Assembly: GCA_020024615.1 (NCBI GenBank)
Contig: JAHHTP010000036.1
Span: forward strand, 1-12,616
Reading direction: 5' to 3'
DNA: 12,616 nt
DNA from: Oscillospiraceae bacterium
GTDB lineage: Bacteria; Bacillota; Clostridia; Oscillospirales; Ruminococcaceae
This document shows, one piece after another, positions 7,558 to 12,616 of this stretch (position 1 is the stretch's first letter; the number at the start of each line of letters is the position of its first letter). The position numbers and the translations under genes are program-made. The notes below the pieces were generated by a model, which saw only the letters and a list, made by a program, of their open reading frames with translations, did not search any database and had not been told where the DNA came from.

Positions 7558-8370
7558 TTATAGTTTTACCATAACCGGTTTTCTTTTCTCAAAATAGGTG
7601 ATATAGGAAAAGCCCATTTCTTTTGCAAGGGCAAGTCCATCTGCAATATGCTTTCCGAAATCACTGATCCTGTGTGCATCTGAACCGATGGTCAGCATCT
7701 CACCGCCTAAATCTTTATATATTTTCAGCTGATGTACACCTGGAAGCGGTTCACCCAGTCCCTGACGGAATCCAGAGGTGTTTATTTCCAGTGCGATTCC
7801 CTTTTCAATCAGATTTTTCATCATCGCTGCAATCATGTCATCATAGCGCAGAATATCCAGCGGAACATTTCGAATCACTGCGTAACGGTACGGATAGGTG
7901 ATATGCGCCATCGAATCAAATCCACCAACCTTACTCATCTCATATAGTTCAGCATAATAACGCTCGGTCAGCTCCTGTAAACGCGCAGTCCCCAAAGCCG
8001 AATAATCCATCGAATAGAAATCATCCTCACCTTTGATATTGTGCAGCGACCCAATGACAAAATCCATCTGATCGCCATATGCGTCCATAACCATCTTGAC
8101 TTCGTCCGGCTTATGTAGCATCTGTCCTAATTCGATACCTTTTAATATTTTAGTACCGCCTTTGTGGGATTGCTTGTATGCCTCAATTTCTTGATAGCAG
8201 TTTCCGATCACTTCCACACCGCCGCGTTTGTCTAAAAAGCCGCATTCATAATGCTCGGCGATGGTATAAACCGAAAATCCCTGTTCGTTGGCAGCATCGC
8301 ACATGGTAAAAAGCGGTGTGTTGCCGTCAAACGAATTAGTGGTATGGTTGTGGCAGTCCAGTAAAAACAT
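7558..8370 (-). CDS. PHP-domain phosphatase, histidinol-phosphatase-like
   Basis: The 270-residue protein has the metal-site pattern of the PHP superfamily: HNH at 7-9 in DCHNHTTNS, EH at 39-40, E80 in GIELG, H110 in GSLHN, H156, and D231 with H233 in GSDAH. Its size and layout match the HisK/HisJ-type histidinol-phosphatases, which remove phosphate from L-histidinol phosphate. There are no other histidine genes nearby and PHP phosphatases act on varied substrates, so the specific reaction is an inference. I chose ATG 8370, preceded by AAGAGGAG, rather than an in-frame TTG at 8388 that overlaps the upstream gene. The gap to the upstream stop codon is 10 nt and to the Lrp gene 19 nt, so it is mid-operon. 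Confidence 0.85.
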   Translation of the reverse strand: MFLLDCHNHTTNSFDGNTPLFTMCDAANEQGFSVYTIAEHYECGFLDKRGGVEVIGNCYQEIEAYKQSHKGGTKILKGIELGQMLHKPDEVKMVMDAYGDQMDFVIGSLHNIKGEDDFYSMDYSALGTARLQELTERYYAELYEMSKVGGFDSMAHITYPYRYAVIRNVPLDILRYDDMIAAMMKNLIEKGIALEINTSGFRQGLGEPLPGVHQLKIYKDLGGEMLTIGSDAHRISDFGKHIADGLALAKEMGFSYITYFEKRKPVMVKL

Positions 8371-8380
8371 AGTTCTCCTC

Positions 8381-8953
8381 TTATTCAATCAGCAAATCTA
8401 TAATCTTATCACAGCAAGCAAACGGCATTTCGGTCAGTTTCTGCTCTGCTGTCTGTGCATCGCGCTTGGAACGCAGGTAGAAATCCATGTGAAACACCGG
8501 TTCGCCGTCACGCATCATTTCAAAATCAATTTTAAAGCGTTTATCTGCTTTGGTTACAGTCACATCACTGGTGTATTTCGGGCGCACGCGCTCCAACAGA
8601 ACCGACGCGTTTTCATATACACGGTCGCGAACCGATTTTGGCAGGGTGTCTGCCAGTGTATTTGCCGTCTGCTCACCGTGTGGAGAACAGCAGTAATGCG
8701 CGTCCAGATCTCCCGGCTTTAATTGTGCATCCTCCGGCACAACCAAAATATCCTGCACCTCCACCAGATCGAAAAATGCTTCTATAAATGCAAAGTAATT
8801 AACCAGATCGTCCTTTGCAAAAATCTCATACATCTGTTGACCGGTAAGCGGCAGCTCCACCGATACAATCAGATAGCAAATCAACACTCTCACCTGATGC
8901 TTGTCAGAAATTCCGCCTGGTTCAATTCCGGCAAATACTGTTTTTTCTTCCAC
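8381..8953 (-). CDS. DUF4364-like protein, function unknown
   Basis: The 190-residue protein is soluble, acidic and without signal peptide or membrane segment. The first about 75 residues (QVRVLICYLIVSVELPLTG, then YEIFAKDDLVNYFAFIEAF) resemble the winged-helix-like start of the clostridial DUF4364 family. The remainder is alpha/beta with a charged DKRFKIDFEM segment. I assign the family from this pattern, not from a search. The function of the family is not known to me; the N-terminal fold hints at DNA binding. The start is GTG at 8953 with GGCGGG 6 nt upstream. It is the first gene of the minus-strand operon with the PHP phosphatase, Lrp regulator and aminotransferase. Confidence 0.7.
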   Translation of the reverse strand: MEEKTVFAGIEPGGISDKHQVRVLICYLIVSVELPLTGQQMYEIFAKDDLVNYFAFIEAFFDLVEVQDILVVPEDAQLKPGDLDAHYCCSPHGEQTANTLADTLPKSVRDRVYENASVLLERVRPKYTSDVTVTKADKRFKIDFEMMRDGEPVFHMDFYLRSKRDAQTAEQKLTEMPFACCDKIIDLLIE

Positions 8954-9026
8954 TGATATCCCGCCTTTCGCTGCTTAACCTGCGTTACACCGCCAACAGA
9001 TAAACTAATACAAATATACTTTACCA

Positions 9027-9055
9027 CAATTCGACCAAAAAAGCAAGCGTTTTAC
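9027..9055 (-). promoter_or_regulatory. weak candidate promoter of the DUF4364-PHP-Lrp operon
   Basis: On the minus strand, upstream of the first gene, a TTGCTT box is followed after 17 nt by TAAAGT in an AT-rich stretch. An overlapping TATATT could be an alternative -10 box. Both matches are partial, so the exact start is uncertain. A promoter is expected in this region because the upstream GH2 gene has its own terminator at 9120-9146. Confidence 0.3.
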
Positions 9056-9073
9056 AGCATTGGAGTACATTCT

Positions 9074-9098
9074 GCAAAAAAATTTACGATTTTTTTGC
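9074..9098. repeat. perfect AT-rich inverted repeat
   Basis: The 10-nt arm GCAAAAAAAT (9074-9083) and its exact complement (9089-9098) flank a 5-nt spacer. It lies between the GH2 terminator and the promoter region of the next operon. Its A and T runs are not flanked by a GC-rich stem, so it is not a typical terminator. An auxiliary terminator or a protein site are possible. Confidence 0.45.
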
Positions 9099-9119
9099 CC
9101 CATATTTCCATATAAGAAA

Positions 9120-9146
9120 AGGAGCTTTCCAAGCCGGAAAACTCCT
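9120..9146 (-). terminator. terminator behind the GH2 gene
   Basis: AGGAG (9120-9124) pairs with CTCCT (9142-9146). After a C-A mismatch, TTTCC (9126-9130) pairs with GGAAA (9136-9140) around a 5-nt loop. On the minus strand the stem is followed by TTTTCTTATA, a modest T tract. It lies 44 nt past the GH2 stop codon. Confidence 0.7.
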
Positions 9147-9189
9147 AAATAAACAGTATTTTTATAGGGCGTTAAAAAAGCTTAAAAAT

Positions 9190-10998
9190 TTATTTATCAA
9201 TTATAGCACCAGGTTCTTTGGATTCAATCGCAGCTTCTGCGGTAAACCCTTTGCGGATAACCTCATAGACCTCTTTAGAGAATTTCGGATGACGGTGGTA
9301 GTCATATACACCGTTCTGCTCCTGCTCAACATCGGTCAGCTGTGTATAACAGAACGCACAGATATTCGGATTATCCAAAAGTACTTTGGTTAATGCGGCA
9401 ATGCGCTCTCCTACCTGCATTTCATTAACACACTGCTCACCATATCCCCAAGATGCCTCACGACTATCATCACCCCCCTGCTGTTTTGCAGCCATCTCAG
9501 CATTCCACCAGGTGCCACCATATTCGCTGACAAAGTACGGCTGTCCCTCATGATGCTGACGCTGCGGAAAGTTATCCCAGCTCTTGTTGAAGTCGGTTTT
9601 CATTGGCTCGTAATGCTGTACAAATTTTTCCGGAATCTGCTCATAGTCATGCACATCGTAAATATCAGTGATCACATGGAAGTTGCCAGAGGTATCGATG
9701 CATGGACGAGTTGGGTCGAGTGCCTTGGTTATATGATATAGCTGACTTAAAATGTAATTGCTCTGCTGCGCACCATTTACATCCCAGGTTTCATTAAATG
9801 GGCACCAACCGACCAGTGCCGGATGATTGAAATCACGCGTAACTTCATCTATCCATTCTGGCATCACATACTGGATACAATCCGCTTTTGTGTAGTCAAG
9901 TCCCCAGTTTGGATACTCCCCCCATACCAGATACCCGAGCTTATCCGCCCAATATAAGAAACGCTCCTCAAATACTTTCTCGTGTAGCCTTGCACCGTTG
10001 AAGCCAACCGCCTGCGACATTAAAATATCCTGCTTGAGTGCTTCATCACTCGGTGCGGTGTAGATGCCATCCGGATAGAAGCCCTGATCCAGAACCAGAC
10101 GCTGGAATACTGGATTCTCGTTGATGCAAATCGCTCTATCACTGATCGATACACTTCTTAAACCAAAATAGCTGTTCACAATATCGGTGGTTTGGCCTTC
10201 CAAGGTGTAAACCAGATCGTACAGATTTGGCTCTCCAACCATCCAGATATGCTTCTCGGTTAAGTTTATAGTCAGATTTGCGTTGGCACCATCTACTTTA
10301 ACCGATGTTTTTCCGACCTCTCTGCCTTCAAAATATACCGCCACAGTCAGTGTATAGCCGACTGCCATTTGATTGAGATTTGCCTGCACAGTAACAGAAA
10401 CTGTATTGACATTTGGAAATACTTTGACATTCTTAATGTAAGTTTCTGGCACAAATTCCATCCATACCGTTTGCCAGATGCCGGTGGTGCGAGTATAGGA
10501 ACAGTCGTGGGAGTAGTATTCACAGCACTGTTTTCCGCAAGGCTGCTTCCCACTTCTCAAATCGTCCACTACATAAACGGTAATCTCATTTATACCCGCT
10601 TTTACAGCATTGGTGATATCAAAAAAGAAGGATACATAACCACCGTCATGCGTGCCGACCGCTTTGCCATTAACAAATACCTCAGTATGATAGTCAACCG
10701 CACCGAAATGTAGAATCACTCTACCTATAAGCTGCTCAGCGGTCAGATTTACTGTGCGGTGATACCAGACAGCCGGTATGAAGTCGGTATATCCGATGCC
10801 AGACAATTCACTCTCCGGGCAGAATGGCACAAGAATCTTTTGGTCATACTGACCTTTTTGCGCCCATCCGCGTTCTTTATAGCTTTTACCAAAATCAAAC
10901 GCAAAATCCCATTCCCCGTTTAAATTCAGCCAGTTTTCACGAACAAACTGCGGTTTCGGATGTTCCGGACGCGGCATATTCACATTCATTTCACTCAT
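9190..10998 (-). CDS. glycoside hydrolase family 2 protein
   Basis: The 602-residue protein has the GH2 order: a sugar-binding jelly-roll domain (about 15-175), an immunoglobulin-like domain (about 180-285), and a TIM barrel to the end. The acid/base is E403 in WCPFNETW and the likely nucleophile E492 in VSEYGG. No signal peptide is seen, so it should act in the cytoplasm on imported oligosaccharide. It is far shorter than LacZ (about 1,000 residues). It lacks the NxK pair that marks beta-glucuronidases, and it has RLVLDQGFYPDG at 300-311 where classic members have a G.N.HE motif. Substrate is therefore open. ATG 10998 follows GGGAGG at 8 nt; an in-frame TTG at 11040 has no such site. A broken AraC-type regulator lies divergently upstream. 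Confidence 0.92.
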   Translation of the reverse strand: MSEMNVNMPRPEHPKPQFVRENWLNLNGEWDFAFDFGKSYKERGWAQKGQYDQKILVPFCPESELSGIGYTDFIPAVWYHRTVNLTAEQLIGRVILHFGAVDYHTEVFVNGKAVGTHDGGYVSFFFDITNAVKAGINEITVYVVDDLRSGKQPCGKQCCEYYSHDCSYTRTTGIWQTVWMEFVPETYIKNVKVFPNVNTVSVTVQANLNQMAVGYTLTVAVYFEGREVGKTSVKVDGANANLTINLTEKHIWMVGEPNLYDLVYTLEGQTTDIVNSYFGLRSVSISDRAICINENPVFQRLVLDQGFYPDGIYTAPSDEALKQDILMSQAVGFNGARLHEKVFEERFLYWADKLGYLVWGEYPNWGLDYTKADCIQYVMPEWIDEVTRDFNHPALVGWCPFNETWDVNGAQQSNYILSQLYHITKALDPTRPCIDTSGNFHVITDIYDVHDYEQIPEKFVQHYEPMKTDFNKSWDNFPQRQHHEGQPYFVSEYGGTWWNAEMAAKQQGGDDSREASWGYGEQCVNEMQVGERIAALTKVLLDNPNICAFCYTQLTDVEQEQNGVYDYHRHPKFSKEVYEVIRKGFTAEAAIESKEPGAIIDK

Positions 10999-11056
10999 AT
11001 CATTTTCCTCCCATTTTTCTGCTCTTGCCAAATACTGCAAGATGGATTACAATGAT

Positions 11057-11085
11057 ATTATAACGCCTTTTTAATCTAAATAAAA
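11057..11085 (-). promoter_or_regulatory. candidate promoter of the GH2 gene
   Basis: A perfect TATAAT -10 box on the minus strand (11057-11062) lies about 60 nt upstream of the GH2 start codon. The -35 position has only TTTTAT (11080-11085, 17-nt spacing), a poor match. A good -10 with a poor -35 is what an activator-dependent promoter looks like, in keeping with the AraC relic next door, though this is inference. Confidence 0.5.
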
Positions 11086-11115
11086 TAGAAAATTAGTTAA
11101 AAAAGCAGAAGATGA

Positions 11116-11526
11116 TCAATTTTCCCTCAATCTGTCAATCTGGTTGTATCCCAAATTATCATAGCACTTTACCGCAGGCAATTTGTTCTACAACAGACGG
11201 ATTCAGGTGAATATTGTAAGATCAGGCAGTATCTGAACAACTGCTCCACTCCGCCACAGATTGCTTTCTTTTCTCTGGAACAGATGCAGCCAGAATTGAA
11301 TATCTCGGTGCGGCAGTTAAACCGCATCTATAAAAGAGAAACTGGTATCACGCCACATGGATTTATCTTACAACGCAAAGCAAACTTGCCAAACAATATC
11401 TGCTTGATACCGCACTGTCGGTCAAAGAAATCAGCAGTATGCTTAGATTTACCAACCCTTATTATTTCTCCAATTTTTTCAAAAAAACAGTATGGCGTTT
11501 CTCCAGCAACCTGCCACAGACAGTAA
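11116..11526 (+). pseudogene. AraC-family regulator remnant, DNA-binding part only
   Basis: The stretch encodes the two helix-turn-helix units of an AraC/XylS DNA-binding domain, but only across two frame changes. Recognisable sequence starts near 11218 (KIRQYLNN). The first unit is SLEQMQPELNISVRQLNRIY and continues to LQRK. The frame then shifts at the A-run 11377-11379, consistent with one lost base. It continues as SKLAKQYLLDTALSVKEISS and PYYFSNFFKK, then returns to the first frame at the seven-A run 11481-11487, consistent with one gained base, ending QYGVSPATCHRQ-stop. The sensor domain expected upstream is absent, since GH2 control DNA begins there. No start codon with a ribosome binding site is seen. 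It faces away from the GH2 gene, the usual place for a sugar-responsive activator of it. Confidence 0.85.
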
Positions 11527-11564
11527 AAGAGCGGTAACTTCATAGAAATTTGATGTCTTGTAGG

Positions 11565-11594
11565 TTGACAGGATACATATACCTGTGTTATAAT
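11565..11594 (+). promoter_or_regulatory. promoter of the ferredoxin gene
   Basis: TTGACA (11565-11570) and TATAAT (11589-11594) are both perfect hexamers with an 18-nt spacer. Transcription should start near 11601, giving a leader of about 30 nt that contains AAGGAGGTG (11614-11622). This is the strongest-looking protein-gene promoter in the window, as expected for an abundant ferredoxin. Confidence 0.88.
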
Positions 11595-11631
11595 AATTGC
11601 ATAATATGATAAGAAGGAGGTGTATTCCCCA

Positions 11632-11802
11632 ATGGCATATAAAATTACCGATGCTTGCATCATGTGTGGTGCTTGCGCAGCTCAGTGCCCGGTTGAGGCT
11701 ATTTCTGAGGGTGCAGACAAATACGAGATCAGCGCTGACACTTGTGTAGAGTGTGGTGCATGTGCATCTCAATGTCCAGTTTCTGCTATCGAAGAAGAGT
11801 AA
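11632..11802 (+). CDS. 2[4Fe-4S] clostridial-type ferredoxin
   Basis: The 56-residue protein has two CxxCxxCxxxCP motifs: cysteines 9, 12, 15, 19 and 38, 41, 44, 48. Each gives three ligands to one cluster and one to the other. Size and the near-symmetric halves (CGACAAQCPVEAI and CGACASQCPVSAI) fit the small cytoplasmic low-potential electron carrier that serves enzymes such as pyruvate:ferredoxin oxidoreductase and hydrogenase. ATG 11632 follows a nearly perfect AAGGAGGTG with 9-nt spacing. The in-frame GTG at 11620 lies inside that ribosome binding site and cannot be the start. It is a single-gene unit with a strong promoter and its own terminator. Confidence 0.96.
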   Translation: MAYKITDACIMCGACAAQCPVEAISEGADKYEISADTCVECGACASQCPVSAIEEE

Positions 11803-11822
11803 TTTCTATCGAAGAAAGAAAT

Positions 11823-11868
11823 AAACCAGTCTTTTGTTCCGTTTATCGTGGATTCAGAAGGCTGGTTT
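11823..11868 (+). terminator. terminator between ferredoxin and GNAT genes
   Basis: An 11-bp stem with one G-T pair (11823-11833 with 11858-11868) closes a 24-nt loop. On the plus strand it runs into TTTTT-A-TTTTTT (to 11877). On the minus strand the tail TTATTTCTTTCTT is also T-rich, so it can serve the convergent acetyltransferase gene too. Confidence 0.8.
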
Positions 11869-11893
11869 TTATTTTTTCTCTCTTATACAGAAG

Positions 11894-12439
11894 TTATTTT
11901 GACTTTAAAATTTTTTCCATGCGGATACCGGTAAACTGCTTGCCATTATGCCATGCAAAATTCTCATTTCTGCCGATCTCAACATAGCCACAACTGCGAT
12001 ACAGTGCAATCGCTCTTTCATTAAATTCAAATACGCCAAGTTCCAAACGATTCAGTCCATAGGATTTTGAAAATTTTTCAATAAAATTCATTGCAATCTT
12101 TCCATATCCTTTTCCCTGCGCCTTTACATCGCCTACACAGACAGCAATCCAGCCCGCATGCTCTTTTTCCCCCATCATAACTGGATGGGAAAACTGGACT
12201 TCGACATAGCCTAGCCAATGTTGCGGCTTTTCCACCCCGTTTTCGCTTTCACCAAACAAAAAACATGCTCGAGCAGGCTTCTCAAATGCAGCTTTTTCCT
12301 CCTCATAGGTTACATCCACAAATGGCTTGTTGTCAAAATTCGGGCGTAGTGTTTGTGACAGTTTAGGGTCATTATCCCAGCTTCTTAATGTTTCAATATC
12401 TTCTCGACAGTTTGGATCCACCCGTTTAAAATAGAGCAT
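11894..12439 (-). CDS. GNAT-family N-acetyltransferase
   Basis: The 181-residue protein has the GNAT acetyl-CoA-binding core: an HAGWIAVCVGDVKAQGKGYG strand-loop with the pyrophosphate loop QGKGYG at 108-113. FNERAIALYRSCGY follows at 139-152, the usual C-terminal motif. The N-terminal half (residues 1-75) is charged and typical of the RimJ/RimL-like branch. It transfers acetyl groups to an amine, but neither protein, antibiotic nor small-molecule substrate can be told from sequence. ATG 12439 has AAGGAG 7 nt upstream; an in-frame GTG at 12466 has none. It converges on the ferredoxin gene and has its own promoter at 12472-12500. Confidence 0.9.
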   Translation of the reverse strand: MLYFKRVDPNCREDIETLRSWDNDPKLSQTLRPNFDNKPFVDVTYEEEKAAFEKPARACFLFGESENGVEKPQHWLGYVEVQFSHPVMMGEKEHAGWIAVCVGDVKAQGKGYGKIAMNFIEKFSKSYGLNRLELGVFEFNERAIALYRSCGYVEIGRNENFAWHNGKQFTGIRMEKILKSK

Positions 12440-12471
12440 CCTTTTTCTCCTTATCAACAAAATCACTTTTT

Positions 12472-12500
12472 ATTATACACCTGTTTGGTATTTTTGACAA
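12472..12500 (-). promoter_or_regulatory. promoter of the GNAT gene with a 9-nt dyad
   Basis: On the minus strand TTGTCA (12495-12500) and TATAAT (12472-12477) are separated by 17 nt. The -35 box lies inside one arm of a perfect inverted repeat, TTTTGACAA (12492-12500) and its complement TTGTCAAAA (12515-12523), separated by 14 nt. Such a dyad over a -35 box could be an operator, but the arms are simple and AT-rich. Confidence 0.75.
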
Positions 12501-12570
12501 TCCTTTCTGCTTTTTTGTCAAAACACAAGGAAAAAAAGATTCATTTATTGATATTTTTTACATTACCCTC

Positions 12571-12599
12571 TTGCAATTTAAAAAATAATATGTTATAAT
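12571..12599 (+). promoter_or_regulatory. promoter pointing out of the window
   Basis: TTGCAA (12571-12576) and TATAAT (12594-12599) are spaced by 17 nt on the plus strand in very AT-rich DNA. No start codon with a ribosome binding site follows before the window ends, so the gene it serves lies to the right, divergent from the GNAT gene. Confidence 0.65.
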
Positions 12600-12616
12600 A
12601 AGCCTAAAATGAATCG

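Noticed and set aside
8288..8722. 144-codon plus-strand frame antisense to the PHP and DUF4364-like genes
   Set aside because: No ribosome binding site and no domain; the minus-strand genes explain the open frame.
11284..11526. An intact short AraC regulator in a single frame
   Set aside because: In one frame the second helix-turn-helix unit is scrambled; it becomes recognisable only after the two frame changes, so this is a pseudogene.
12539..12615. GATTCAT and ATGAATC as terminal inverted repeats of a small element
   Set aside because: Only 7 nt in AT-rich promoter DNA, 63 nt apart, with no target duplication or transposase.
1..12616. CRISPR array, toxin-antitoxin, defence or biosynthetic cluster
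   Set aside because: No regularly spaced repeats and no genes of these kinds were seen on either strand; the content is mostly housekeeping.

Overview
The window looks like chromosomal DNA of a low- to mid-GC anaerobic Firmicute, most likely class Clostridia. The pointers are a clostridial 2[4Fe-4S] ferredoxin, a DUF4364-type protein, a PLD-type cardiolipin synthase, IspE of the non-mevalonate isoprenoid pathway, an AsnC/Lrp-aminotransferase pair, a chromosomal TraX homologue, and purine-rich AGGAGG-type ribosome binding sites throughout. I cannot name a genus from sequence alone.

Layout. Bases 1-765 contain no gene I can support. They hold a cluster of short perfect hairpins (about 190-490) and two minus-strand terminators in series behind a tRNA-Thr(CGT) gene (766-841, minus). 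A TraX-family membrane protein (945-1691, plus) diverges from the tRNA. It ends at a strong terminator (1707-1737) that also serves the minus-strand genes arriving from the right.

From 8953 down to 1745 lies a minus-strand block. It runs DUF4364-like protein, PHP-domain phosphatase, Lrp/AsnC regulator, class I/II aminotransferase (4-nt overlap with the regulator), ispE, cardiolipin synthase, and nicotinate phosphoribosyltransferase. The first four are tightly packed. ispE follows after 89 nt without a visible terminator or clear promoter. Cardiolipin synthase has its own near-consensus promoter whose -35 box contains the ispE stop codon. The block covers amino-acid, isoprenoid, membrane lipid and NAD metabolism and reads as housekeeping.

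Upstream of it is a single-gene GH2 glycosidase unit (9190-10998, minus) with its own terminator. Divergent from it are the decayed remains of an AraC-family regulator (about 11116-11526, plus), which lacks its sensor domain and carries two opposite frameshifts in A-runs. This suggests that the glycosidase lost its cognate regulator. A ferredoxin gene with a strong promoter (11632-11802, plus) and a GNAT acetyltransferase (11894-12439, minus) converge on a shared terminator. At the right edge a plus-strand promoter points out of the window.

I did not find a clearly new multi-gene system. The best leads are the regulator relic beside the GH2 gene, the unusual GH2 subfamily motif, the hairpin cluster left of the tRNA, and several overlapping promoter or operator arrangements.
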